64,000 bases of DNA. It comes from Niallia sp. FSL W8-0635. GTDB taxonomy: Bacteria; Bacillota; Bacilli; Bacillales; Cytobacillaceae. The notes beneath the pieces were generated by a model. The model searched no databases. It was not told where the DNA came from and saw only the letters and a program-made list of their open reading frames with translations. This document shows, one piece after another, positions 18,776-27,549 of this stretch. The first letter of the stretch is position 1. Each line of letters opens with the position of its first letter. The stretch spans positions 1,280,501 to 1,344,500 of the forward strand of contig NZ_JBBOYD010000001.1 of assembly GCF_038007965.1 (NCBI RefSeq), given 5' to 3'. The position numbers and the translations under genes were made by a program.

Positions 18776-19612
18776 ATGGTAGCGATTATGCAAAAGAAAA
18801 ATATCTCAGAAGCACCATTTATAAAGGAAATGTGTGAAGCAACATTAAACATGTGGAATATGGGCTGGGATGAAAGAAATGGGGGGAATATTAGTTATCT
18901 TTTAGAGGAGGAAATTGTTGAACAGTATTTAGATGTCAGCAAAAGTAACCGGTCTCTTCCATTGAAGTTTCCAGTGTTAGAATTAGCAGGGAAATATTTT
19001 ATCGTTACAGGTTCTGGCAAGTATTTTAAAAATGTGAAAAAAGATCCTGCAAATACACTTGGTGTTTTAAAAGTAGATAATAATGGAGAAAAGGTTCACA
19101 TACTTTGGGGCTTTGAGGATGGGTCCAATCCTACAAGCGAGTTAGCCTCCCATTTTATGAGTCATATTGCCCGTTTGCGAGTAGACCCTAACCACCGGAT
19201 TATCATGCATAATCATGCGACTAATATACTCGCAATGACATTTATTCATGATTTAGATGAAGCTAGCTTTACGAAAACATTGTGGCAAATGTGTACAGAA
19301 TGTATTGTTGTTTTTCCAGATGCAATTGGTATATTGCCTTGGATGGTTCCTGGAACAGATGCAATTGGGGAAAAAACAGCGGAGAAAATGCTGATGCATC
19401 GTTTAGTAGTATGGCCACATCACGGAATCTTTGGTGCTGGTTCAACCATGGACGAAACATTTGGTTTAATTGAAACAGCAGAAAAAGCAGCACAAATTTA
19501 TACAATCATTGGGGATTCCTCTAAGATAAAACAAACCATTACAGACCAGCAGCTAAAAGATTTAGCAGATGCATTTCAGGTTGTGCCTAGAGAAGGAATT
19601 TTAAATCTATAA
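18776..19612 (+). CDS. rhaD: Rhamnulose-1-phosphate aldolase, stand-alone RhaD type
   Basis: A 278-residue class II aldolase that matches the enterobacterial RhaD pattern along its length: [52 protein letters not shown] (zinc ligands), [19 protein letters not shown] and the third zinc histidine in WPHHGIFG. It cleaves rhamnulose-1-phosphate to DHAP and L-lactaldehyde. I chose ATG 18776, which has GGGAG at proper spacing; ATG 18752 has none. This is the second enzyme in the locus for the same reaction, besides RhaEW, and it is paired with an alcohol dehydrogenase. Confidence 0.95.
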   Translation: MVAIMQKKNISEAPFIKEMCEATLNMWNMGWDERNGGNISYLLEEEIVEQYLDVSKSNRSLPLKFPVLELAGKYFIVTGSGKYFKNVKKDPANTLGVLKVDNNGEKVHILWGFEDGSNPTSELASHFMSHIARLRVDPNHRIIMHNHATNILAMTFIHDLDEASFTKTLWQMCTECIVVFPDAIGILPWMVPGTDAIGEKTAEKMLMHRLVVWPHHGIFGAGSTMDETFGLIETAEKAAQIYTIIGDSSKIKQTITDQQLKDLADAFQVVPREGILNL

Positions 19613-19686
19613 AAGAGTAGGGCATATTGCCCTTCTTTATAAATTAATTTGTGAAATGTTGAACAAATAAGAGGGGGTAAATAAAA

Positions 19687-20838
19687 ATGAGTGCTCATGT
19701 ATTTTATGTCCCTAGTATAAATTTAATGGGGAGAGATTGTTTACAGGATGTTGGACCACAAATAGAAGAGTTGGGATTAAAAAAAGCGCTAGTAGTAACA
19801 GATGCTTTTCTAAATGGGAGTGGAATTGTTGCTAAAGTGAAAAAAGTATTGGAGGATAGAGAAATTGAGTATGCTGTTTATGCAGAAGTGAAGCCTAATC
19901 CATCAATCGCGAATGTATATAGAGGAGTAGAAGTATATAAAGACAATGGATGTGACTTTATCGTATCTGTTGGAGGTGGTTCTCCTCAAGATACTGCAAA
20001 GGCAATAGGTCTTTATGTAACGAATGGTGGAGATATTAGGAATTATGAAGGGGTAGGAAAGACATCAAATAAATCAGTACCAATTGTAGCGATAAATACA
20101 ACTGCTGGAACTTCAAGTGAGTTCACTATTAACTATGTCATTACTGATGAAGAGCGCCAAGTTAAAATGGTAATGGTTGATAAAAATTGTCTTGTAACAA
20201 TATCAGTAAATGATCCGGAGCTAATGGTAGATAAGCCTGCTGCATTAACAGCGGCAACAGGTATAGATGCTTTAACTCATGCGATAGAAGCAATTGTTAC
20301 TCCAGGAGCATATGCAGTAACAGATGCTACTGCGTTAGCGGCGGTAGAGAAAATATTCACCTATTTACCCCGTGCAGTGAAGGACGGACATGATATTGAA
20401 GCACGTGAACAAATGGTGTATGTAATGTTCTTAGCAGGTATGGCATTTAATAATGCGGGATTAGGATTTGTTCATGCCATGGCTCACCAACTTGGAGGGG
20501 TATATGATTTACCTCATGGTGTATGTAATGCCATGCTCCTACCTATTGTGGAAAGAGAAAATGCGAAGCGAGACCCACATAAATTTCCAGCAATAGCACA
20601 AGCAATTGGTATCCCTACTATAGGAAAAACGGATAGCCAATGTGCAGAGGAAGTAATTGCAGCCATAATAAAGCTTTGCCAAACAGTAGAAATTCCAACC
20701 AAATTATCAGAGTTAGGTGTAGATGAGGTTGATTTGGATAAACTAGCGAGTTTTTCATTACTAGATGCATGTGCACCTGGAAACCCATTTCAACCTACAA
20801 AGGAAGAAGTAATTTCTATGTTTAAAGAAATTCTATAA
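19687..20838 (+). CDS. fucO: Iron-containing alcohol dehydrogenase, probable lactaldehyde reductase
   Basis: A 383-residue group III alcohol dehydrogenase. Cofactor motif VGGGSPQDTAKA and the iron-binding region (GIDALTHAIEA, GFVHAMAHQLGG, LPHGVCNAM) are intact. In the rhamnose context it would reduce L-lactaldehyde to L-1,2-propanediol, regenerating NAD+, as FucO does in enterobacteria. It follows rhaD after 74 bases with GAGGGGG before the ATG, so rhaD-fucO form an operon. Family members differ in substrate, so the reaction is inferred from the operon; a general ethanol-type dehydrogenase is the alternative. Confidence 0.8.
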   Translation: MSAHVFYVPSINLMGRDCLQDVGPQIEELGLKKALVVTDAFLNGSGIVAKVKKVLEDREIEYAVYAEVKPNPSIANVYRGVEVYKDNGCDFIVSVGGGSPQDTAKAIGLYVTNGGDIRNYEGVGKTSNKSVPIVAINTTAGTSSEFTINYVITDEERQVKMVMVDKNCLVTISVNDPELMVDKPAALTAATGIDALTHAIEAIVTPGAYAVTDATALAAVEKIFTYLPRAVKDGHDIEAREQMVYVMFLAGMAFNNAGLGFVHAMAHQLGGVYDLPHGVCNAMLLPIVERENAKRDPHKFPAIAQAIGIPTIGKTDSQCAEEVIAAIIKLCQTVEIPTKLSELGVDEVDLDKLASFSLLDACAPGNPFQPTKEEVISMFKEIL

Positions 20839-20872
20839 TAATATAAATTTGTAAACAGCGAGACTTGTATAT

Positions 20873-20912
20873 AGAAGAGATTAGTTTTTTTGCGTACTAA
20901 TCTCTTCTGTTT
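20873..20912 (+). terminator. Terminator after fucO-like gene
   Basis: AGAAGAGATTAG (20873-20884) pairs with CTAATCTCTTCT (20897-20908), followed by a short T tract. Confidence 0.8.
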
Positions 20913-20962
20913 TGATTTGTACAGAAAATCGGATGGTATTCAAAATAAAACTGAATAAAATA

Positions 20963-21005
20963 AAAATAAACAAACATATATTTTTTTGTTTATTTTTTAT
21001 ATAAT
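20963..21005 (+). promoter_or_regulatory. Palindromic operator-like site and -10 box before the sensor operon
   Basis: AAAAATAAACAAA (20963-20975) is mirrored by TTTGTTTATTTTT (20985-20998), a near-perfect inverted repeat. TATAAT follows at 21000-21005. The arms contain the same ATAAACAAACA motif seen before rhaEW and rhaD. Confidence 0.6.
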
Positions 21006-21083
21006 AAAAAGAAAGCACTTTATTTAATCTTCCTCAAGAAAAAATATTTCATTTAGAGACTAATGAAAGTTAGGTGAAAAGAA

Positions 21084-22130
21084 ATGCAGCTAAAATCAAT
21101 AATGATCATGTTCATACTTTTGAATATTGTAAGCGGATGCACTTTCGATTCTTCTAATCAAAAATATGAAATTATTTATCAGGATGATAGGAGTCAAACA
21201 AAAGAAATGAAAAGTTCAGCCACTGAAAAGGAATATACGATTGCTGTCATTCCAAAAGTAAATGGTATTCCCTATTTTAATGCAGTGGAAGAAGGAGTTT
21301 TAGAAGCTGGGAAAGATTTGAATGTCCATGTACTATATGCCGGTCCATTAATTGCGGATTGGCAGCAACAAGAGCAGCTTGTGAAGGAATACATAGAAAA
21401 AGAGGTTGATGCGATTGCCATTTCAGCAAATGATCCAGAAAAATTAGGCCCTATATTATTAGAAGCAAAACAAAGAGGGATTGTTGTTATAACATGGGAC
21501 TCGGATACAAATGAAAAGTATCGGAAATATTTTGTCAGCTCTGTTGATCCAGAAACATTAGGTAGACATGTGATGGATACTCTATCTTTAAATATGAAGG
21601 AAAAAGGCTCTTATGCCATTATTACCGGTTCAGAAAATGCGGCAACTTTAAAGGAATGGATTAAGTGGATGGTGATTCAACAAGAAGAAAACTATCCTAA
21701 TATGAGGCTCTTGGAAGTAGGGGAATCGAATGATAATCCACAAAAAGCCTATATGATCGCAAAAGAACTGGTAGAGAAATATCCGGATTTAAAGGGGATT
21801 ATTGGAGGTTCATCGGTAGGACCTCCGGCAGCTGCACAAGCAATAATGGATGCTAATAAAGTAGGAGAGGTTGCAGTTGTTGGTTTATCAAGTCCTAATT
21901 TAGTGGGTTCCTATTTGAAAAATGGAGCGATGCAGGTTAGTACTTTATGGAGTCCCAAAAAATTAGGCTATTTAACAGTAAGTGTAGCAAAAGAACTTTT
22001 ATTGGGAAATGAAGTGACTGATAATAAGTCTTTTGAAAATGTCGGTGTTATTAGAGTGAAAGACGATACGATTATTATGGGGCAGCCAATTGATTTTACA
22101 AAGGAGAATATCGATCAATATGATTTTTAG
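21084..22130 (+). CDS. Sugar-binding lipoprotein, sensory component
   Basis: A 348-residue type I periplasmic-binding-fold protein of the ribose/xylose/rhamnose binding family. The lipobox IVSGC puts the lipidated cysteine at C19. Binding-fold segments include IAVIPKVNGIPYFN, DAIAISANDP, ITWDSDT and ITGSENAA. No ABC permease or ATPase gene is nearby. The next two genes are a histidine kinase and a response regulator, and the stop overlaps the kinase start by 11 bases. The arrangement parallels the XylFII-LytS-YesN xylose sensor of Clostridium, so I infer it presents a sugar, probably L-rhamnose, to the kinase. Confidence 0.82.
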   Translation: MQLKSIMIMFILLNIVSGCTFDSSNQKYEIIYQDDRSQTKEMKSSATEKEYTIAVIPKVNGIPYFNAVEEGVLEAGKDLNVHVLYAGPLIADWQQQEQLVKEYIEKEVDAIAISANDPEKLGPILLEAKQRGIVVITWDSDTNEKYRKYFVSSVDPETLGRHVMDTLSLNMKEKGSYAIITGSENAATLKEWIKWMVIQQEENYPNMRLLEVGESNDNPQKAYMIAKELVEKYPDLKGIIGGSSVGPPAAAQAIMDANKVGEVAVVGLSSPNLVGSYLKNGAMQVSTLWSPKKLGYLTVSVAKELLLGNEVTDNKSFENVGVIRVKDDTIIMGQPIDFTKENIDQYDF

Positions 22131-23976
22131 ACGAACACATCTATTTAAGTTAGGTCGAGCCCCCTTAAAGCGTAAGTTAATCATTACTTATATGATAATG
22201 ACCGTCATTCCGATGGGGATATTAGGATACATTACATATACACAAAATACAAAAGCCATAGAGGAACAAGTAGGTGAATATATTCCTAGATTATTAAATC
22301 AAGCAAATAAAAATATTGAAAATGAATTAAACCTATTAAATGATTTGCCTCATGCGATTTATAATTCAAAAGAAATCATGTCTATTCTAAGAAGTACCCC
22401 TTACAAGGAGAAATCAGCTTTTCTACAGGAAAAGTATACAGTAGAAAGTTTTTTATCCAATAACTATCTAAATAGTAATCACTCAGATATTCTTGCCGCG
22501 TTTTTGATCACGAATAATGGCAATTATATAAGCACGAAAACCCCTTTTAAAGGAATGAATTTTGATGATTCCATTCTCCCTTTTGGAGAGATACATGATT
22601 TAGCCGGGGATACCCCTATTATTTTGCCAAATAAAACAAATTTGACCTTTGAAAAAGATATTCCATTTATATTACTTGTTAAGGAACTAACAGATTTTGA
22701 AAATCGAGAAAGCTTAGGCTCTTTGATCATTGCAGTAGATGTGGAATTTATTGAAAAAATCCTTAATGATATTGATAAGGAAGAGAGAGCTACTATGTGG
22801 TTAATGGATGAAAACGGCTATATTATTTATCATCCTGACAAATCACTAATTGGACAAATAGATGGCGGTTTAGTGGACTATCCCCTTGTCAATGGTAGCT
22901 TTCGAACTATGGAGCAAACAAAGGAAAATGTGCTATATAGTATGAATCAGTCAACCACCAAACACTGGATTCTAGCCCATAGTATTCCAATGAAATATCT
23001 AACAGAAAGAACGGATATTGTTAAGAATTATACACTTTCCATTTTTTTAATTTTAATGATTATTTCGACCATTATATCGATTTTTATCGCTTGGTCTGTA
23101 ACTAAACCGATTAAACATCTTGGAAAAGTAATGAAGGAAGTGGAAGATGGTAATTTACATGTCAACATTACTCCAATCAATAAGGATGAAGTAGGACAAT
23201 TAGCTGAAAGTTTTCAATCCATGTTAGAACAATTAAGAATACTCATACAGAAAAACTATGAAATTGAACTACAACAACGAAATGCACAAATCTATGCACT
23301 GCAATCACAAATAAATCCGCACTTTATGTACAACACATTAGAAACTATTGGAGCAGTGATTGAGGAAGAGGATTCGGAAACGGCAGTCGATATGGTGGGG
23401 ATTCTTGGACAAATGTTGAGGTATTCATTAAGTAGTAGTGAAAGCTTAGTACCTTTACAAACAGAATTAATACATATAAAAAACTATTTAAGACTACAAA
23501 AAATTCGTTTTGAGGATAGAGTCCATTATGAAATGGATGGAGAAGAACAGATTCCACTCTACTATTCTCCTAAATTTATTATTCAACCAATTATTGAAAA
23601 TACTTTTAAATATGGAATGAAACAAAGAAAGGTACTAAAAATATCCATAACTATTTTGGTGGAGGATGAAAAATTAAAGATTATTATTAAGGATAATGGA
23701 CCTGGAATAGATAAAGAAAAACTGCAGAGCATTCAAAAAAACTTAGATAAGCAAGACTATTTTACAAGAGAATCGGGAGTGGGATTAACGAATGTCCATG
23801 CACGAATTAAAATGTTGTTTACAAATAAGTACGGCATAACGATTGAAAGCGTAGAATCAATGGGAACAACAGTGACAATCTTTTTACCTTTGATTACAGA
23901 TCCTTGTATTGTGTGCGAGAAATGGCCAGAGGGAGAGGGGAAAAATGGAGAAAATGAAAGTGATTGTTGTAGATGA
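22120..23976 (+). CDS. Sensor histidine kinase, YesM/LytS class
   Basis: A 618-residue membrane kinase. One membrane segment lies at about residues 20-40, an extracellular sensor region of about 270 residues follows, then a second membrane segment near 315, a HAMP domain (TKPIKHLGKVM), the His_kinase motif INPHFMYNTLE with phosphorylated H401, and an HATPase domain (IIQPIIENTFKYG, DNGPGID, GVGLTNVHARI). The ATG at 22120 lies inside the end of the binding-protein gene; AAGGAG is 13 bases upstream. It should sense the binding protein outside the cell and phosphorylate the regulator encoded next, whose start it overlaps by 32 bases. Confidence 0.88.
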   Translation: MIFRRTHLFKLGRAPLKRKLIITYMIMTVIPMGILGYITYTQNTKAIEEQVGEYIPRLLNQANKNIENELNLLNDLPHAIYNSKEIMSILRSTPYKEKSAFLQEKYTVESFLSNNYLNSNHSDILAAFLITNNGNYISTKTPFKGMNFDDSILPFGEIHDLAGDTPIILPNKTNLTFEKDIPFILLVKELTDFENRESLGSLIIAVDVEFIEKILNDIDKEERATMWLMDENGYIIYHPDKSLIGQIDGGLVDYPLVNGSFRTMEQTKENVLYSMNQSTTKHWILAHSIPMKYLTERTDIVKNYTLSIFLILMIISTIISIFIAWSVTKPIKHLGKVMKEVEDGNLHVNITPINKDEVGQLAESFQSMLEQLRILIQKNYEIELQQRNAQIYALQSQINPHFMYNTLETIGAVIEEEDSETAVDMVGILGQMLRYSLSSSESLVPLQTELIHIKNYLRLQKIRFEDRVHYEMDGEEQIPLYYSPKFIIQPIIENTFKYGMKQRKVLKISITILVEDEKLKIIIKDNGPGIDKEKLQSIQKNLDKQDYFTRESGVGLTNVHARIKMLFTNKYGITIESVESMGTTVTIFLPLITDPCIVCEKWPEGEGKNGENESDCCR

Positions 23977-25573
23977 TGAGCCAAGAATTTTAAAACGGAT
24001 GAAACGGATGGTAGAAGAACAGGGAGAAGCGTGGGAAATCATTGGAGCCTTTTCTGATGGCAAAGATGCGATTGAAAACATAGAAGAAAAGTCACTTACC
24101 TTTGATTTACTATTAACAGATGTGCAAATGCCAGAATTAACAGGGCTTCAGCTTATTAATCGATTAAAAGATAAAATGTCATTTGAGTCGATTATCATTA
24201 GTGGGTTTGATGATTTTGTCTATTTGCAATCTGCTATAAAAGAAGGAGTTTCTAATTACTTATTAAAGCCAGTTCATCGAGAACAATTAAAAGAAGTATT
24301 ACGAGAGATACAGAAAAAAATTGAAATAAAAAGAGCAGAAGAAAATGAAAAGCAGCAATTGCAACGTAAGGCGAAAGAACTGGATTATACAAAGCAAGTA
24401 TATTTATTAAGTCAATTGCAAGTAGAAGATTATTCAATAGAACATAAGAAGAAATGGCGACAGCTTTTAGGAAAAGGTTCATTTCAATTATTGTATTTTA
24501 GCATTGATCAAAATATAAAACAAACCTTGTCGGATGAGTATCCAGCTTGGCTAAAACAAGCAAACGAAGATATTCTTTCTTCCTTAAAGATTGTATTAGA
24601 AGAATGGTCTTCTTCTACGAATAGAAGAAATTGGCTATGGAGAGATGATCTTTTTTCAATCTGGGTCTTAATAGAACATCCAGAACAGGAGCCATTTCAT
24701 ACGGATACGGAAGCTTTACTAGAATTATGGAAAGAAAATGTAAGAAGGGTATCTAAGAATACCGTTACAATTGCCGTTGGGACGGAGTTTACAAGGATAG
24801 AAGAGTTCTTGGATAATCGAAAAAAATTAGAAAATATTATGCAGAATAGAATGATTTATGGTTGTAACAAAGTGTTTTGGCTTGAGCAATTGTCTGAAAC
24901 AAGTGAAGAGAGTAAAAATCATAGCGCGGAAATTATCAAAAGCATCCAACAGCTTTTATTTAGTCTTGAAAATGAGGAGAAGAAAGAAGTTATTGCCTCG
25001 CTCGATGAATATTTTAAAAAGCTGAAGCTGATTAGATCTGCAAGTATTTTAGAAGAAGCTGTCCAATTACTTGGAATGAGAATTGTAAACAGATGGGTTG
25101 AATTAGAAGGATTTGGCGAAGAAAGAGTATTGTTCCGTGAGGTAATCTCTTTGACAAAAAACACCTCCAATTTTTATCAATTAAAGGATAAGATAAAATT
25201 TTGGGTCCTTTCTGTAATGGAAAGGATTCAAGCAGCAAAAAGATCAAATAAAAATCCAATTCAAAAAGCAAAGGATTATATTCAAGCTCATTTGGGCGAA
25301 TCAATTACCATTAAATTAATTGCACAACAAGTATATATGAGTCCTACTTATTTCAGTGCTTATTTTAAGGAGCAGACAGGGGAAACAATTCTAGACTATA
25401 TAACGAAAACAAGATTGAAAAAAGCAACCGAATTATTGGAAACAACGGATCTTAAAATATATGATATCGCTGTTCAATTAGGCTATCAGGATACAAAGTA
25501 TTTTAGTCGATTATTTAGACAGTGGTATGGGTACACGCCTTCTCAATATAGAGATGCACATCTACAAAGATAA
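23945..25573 (+). CDS. Response regulator, YesN type with AraC output
   Basis: A 542-residue regulator. The receiver domain (residues 1-120) has the acidic pair in VVDDEPR, phosphorylated D59 in LLTDVQMPEL, and the lysine in YLLKPV. A long middle region of about 300 residues follows, with predicted helices, then two C-terminal AraC helix-turn-helix motifs (ITIKLIAQQVYMSPTYFSAYF and IYDIAVQLGYQDTKYFSRLFR, given in parts). The ATG at 23945 is preceded by GGAGAGGGG. It likely activates the rhaM-permease genes just downstream or other rha promoters; the target is inferred from position. Confidence 0.88.
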   Translation: MEKMKVIVVDDEPRILKRMKRMVEEQGEAWEIIGAFSDGKDAIENIEEKSLTFDLLLTDVQMPELTGLQLINRLKDKMSFESIIISGFDDFVYLQSAIKEGVSNYLLKPVHREQLKEVLREIQKKIEIKRAEENEKQQLQRKAKELDYTKQVYLLSQLQVEDYSIEHKKKWRQLLGKGSFQLLYFSIDQNIKQTLSDEYPAWLKQANEDILSSLKIVLEEWSSSTNRRNWLWRDDLFSIWVLIEHPEQEPFHTDTEALLELWKENVRRVSKNTVTIAVGTEFTRIEEFLDNRKKLENIMQNRMIYGCNKVFWLEQLSETSEESKNHSAEIIKSIQQLLFSLENEEKKEVIASLDEYFKKLKLIRSASILEEAVQLLGMRIVNRWVELEGFGEERVLFREVISLTKNTSNFYQLKDKIKFWVLSVMERIQAAKRSNKNPIQKAKDYIQAHLGESITIKLIAQQVYMSPTYFSAYFKEQTGETILDYITKTRLKKATELLETTDLKIYDIAVQLGYQDTKYFSRLFRQWYGYTPSQYRDAHLQR

Positions 25574-25610
25574 ATAGGAAAGTAAACAAAGATGAAGAAT
25601 TATGTAAATT

Positions 25611-25658
25611 AAAAGCTATCGGAATCTAGTAAAAATGGACTTCTGATAGCTTTTTGTT
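25611..25658 (+). terminator. Terminator after the response regulator
   Basis: AAAAGCTATC (25611-25620) pairs with GATAGCTTTT (25645-25654), with further pairing inside, followed by T residues. Confidence 0.75.
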
Positions 25659-25868
25659 ATTTAGAGATACTCGTCTGGAAATGCTTTCTTCTATAGCCTG
25701 TCTCTCCCTAGCCCATCTGCGAACAAAAAATGAAAACCCTACCAATAAACGTTTTTTTATCCCCCTAATCTTAGTTTTGTCTCCTATTAAGCGTTTTTAT
25801 CATGCGGTATTATGTAAATATCAACAATGTAATTGCTTTCAATTTATAAGAAGGGAGTTGGAAGAAAA

Positions 25869-26192
25869 ATGAAAAAACATACTAGATTGGCAAGTGTTAT
25901 GCGTGTATATAAGGATCGATATGATGAATATGAGAAGAGGCATAATGAGCTTTGGCCAGAAATGAAGGAGACTTTAAAGGCTCATGGCGTGCATCGCTAT
26001 TCCATTTTTTTAGATGTAGAATCTGGACAATTATTTGCTTATTTAGAAGTAGACGATGTAGAAACATGGGATAAGGTTTCAGAAACGGAAATTTGTAAGA
26101 AGTGGTGGGACTATATGGAGCCATTAATGGAGACAAATCCAGACAACAGTCCTGTTTCTAAGCAGCTACAAAGTGTTTTTTATCTTGAATAG
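25869..26192 (+). CDS. rhaM: L-rhamnose mutarotase
   Basis: RhaM interconverts the alpha and beta anomers of L-rhamnose so that the isomerase receives its preferred form. The 107-residue protein (family about 104) has the expected pattern: RLASVMRVYKDRYDEYEKRHNELWPEM at the N terminus in parts, the active-site histidine in KRHNELWPE, GVHRYSIFLD, and the tail WWDYMEPLMETNPDNSP. The ATG at 25869 is preceded by AAGGGAG; a longer frame from 25833 is not supported. It is followed after 23 bases by a permease gene, so the two form an operon for entry of rhamnose. Confidence 0.95.
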   Translation: MKKHTRLASVMRVYKDRYDEYEKRHNELWPEMKETLKAHGVHRYSIFLDVESGQLFAYLEVDDVETWDKVSETEICKKWWDYMEPLMETNPDNSPVSKQLQSVFYLE

Positions 26193-26215
26193 AATAATAG
26201 AGAGGAAGATTCGTT

Positions 26216-27490
26216 ATGGCAACTGCTGTGAAAAAAAATAGTAAAAAGGCTACGATTACAGTAGCTATGTCCAATTATCTAGAAGCAGGCTCTATTGTTG
26301 CTGGTGCAGGTGGATTGACTCTTTGGATGGAATATTTGCATTTAGATGATTTTAAGCTTGGTTTACTGGGCGCGTTAAGTGCAAATGGGTTTGGATCCGC
26401 AATTGGTGCTTTAATTGGTGGTATTTTAGTGGACAAATATGGAAGGAAATTCATCTATAAATATGATCTTCTCGTTTACATGCTTGGGGTTTTATTAATT
26501 ACTTTCTCTTTCAATTTTCCAATGCTGCTAATTGGTTATGTTATTACAGGGATTGCAGTAGGTGCAGCTATTCCGGCTGCTTGGACATATATTGCAGAAG
26601 AAGCACCTGATAAGGAGCGAGCGGCTAGAATAGGCTATGGTCAATTAGCTTGGTCTGTAGGACCAGCAATCTCGCTATTATTATCTGTTTTATTAGCTCC
26701 TTTAGGGTTATTAGGAAGTAGAATCATATTTGCGCAATTATTTGTAATCGCTTTAGTAACTTGGATTATGCAGCAACAGATTAATGAATCAGCAATCTGG
26801 GAGGAAGAAAAACAGAAGGAAAAGGATCAGATACAAAAAGGGGAGAAAATTGCCAATCCAATTAAAGAACTTTTCTCCATTAAAGCGAATCGTCAAGCAA
26901 TCGTTCTTTTAATAGGAATCTATGTGTTCTGGAATTTAGTTGCAGGTGTAATGGGTTACTTTATGCCATATATTTATGAAACAGTGGGTGGTTTAACAGC
27001 AGCACATGCTAATTTATTACAAGCATTCTTATGGATATTAACAGTTGCATCTACTTACTTTGTTTTTATTAAACTAGGTGATAAGGTAAATCGGAAATTG
27101 CTTTATACAATTGGTGCTGTCCTTGGAATTATTGCTTGGTTAGTATTATCTTTAGGTTCAATGGGAATGTTTGAATTATTCACATTCGTTATTCTATGGG
27201 GTGTTGCAGCTGGCTTTGGTGCACAGGCATTTTACGGATTATGGTCAAGTGAACTATTCCATACGAAGTATAGAGCGAAAGCACAAGGCTTCTTATTTGC
27301 AACAGCACGTGTTTCCGTGGGATTAATTTCCTTAGTAGTGCCATTAATGATTACTACATTAGGATTTAAGATTTCAGGCTTAATTATGATAGGTTTCTTA
27401 TTAATTGCAGCAATTGTCGGGTTCATAATGGCTCCTGAAACAAGAGGCAAATCATTAAAAGAAATTGAAAAAGAGCGCTATACTGCATAA
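26216..27490 (+). CDS. MFS sugar transporter, candidate L-rhamnose permease
   Basis: A 424-residue major facilitator protein with twelve hydrophobic segments. The loop 2-3 motif is GGILVDKYGRKF and the sugar-porter C-terminal motif is APETRGKSLKEIE, both typical of the proton-sugar symporter branch. It lies directly behind rhaM, and no other transporter exists in the rhamnose locus, so L-rhamnose uptake is the likely role (inference from context). A hairpin ends the transcript and also faces the minus-strand gene on the other side. Confidence 0.85.
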   Translation: MATAVKKNSKKATITVAMSNYLEAGSIVAGAGGLTLWMEYLHLDDFKLGLLGALSANGFGSAIGALIGGILVDKYGRKFIYKYDLLVYMLGVLLITFSFNFPMLLIGYVITGIAVGAAIPAAWTYIAEEAPDKERAARIGYGQLAWSVGPAISLLLSVLLAPLGLLGSRIIFAQLFVIALVTWIMQQQINESAIWEEEKQKEKDQIQKGEKIANPIKELFSIKANRQAIVLLIGIYVFWNLVAGVMGYFMPYIYETVGGLTAAHANLLQAFLWILTVASTYFVFIKLGDKVNRKLLYTIGAVLGIIAWLVLSLGSMGMFELFTFVILWGVAAGFGAQAFYGLWSSELFHTKYRAKAQGFLFATARVSVGLISLVVPLMITTLGFKISGLIMIGFLLIAAIVGFIMAPETRGKSLKEIEKERYTA

Positions 27491-27495
27491 ATAAT

Positions 27496-27547
27496 AAAGG
27501 ATGTCTTAAAGACGTTATTTTTGAAATAACCCTTTAAGACATCCTTT
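27496..27547. terminator. Shared hairpin terminator between convergent genes
   Basis: A 16-bp perfect inverted repeat, AAAGGATGTCTTAAAG (27496-27511) and its complement (27532-27547). It lies between the plus-strand permease and the minus-strand RsbR paralog and can serve both. Confidence 0.85.
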
Positions 27548-27549
27548 TC

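Noticed and set aside
25786..25800. TTAAGCGTTTTTAT as a cre site before rhaM
   Set aside because: The conserved second-half C of the CcpA box is missing, so it is only a chance core match.
25654..25872. 72-codon frame between the response regulator and rhaM
   Set aside because: It overlaps the terminator and the rhaM ribosome site and shows no protein-like pattern.
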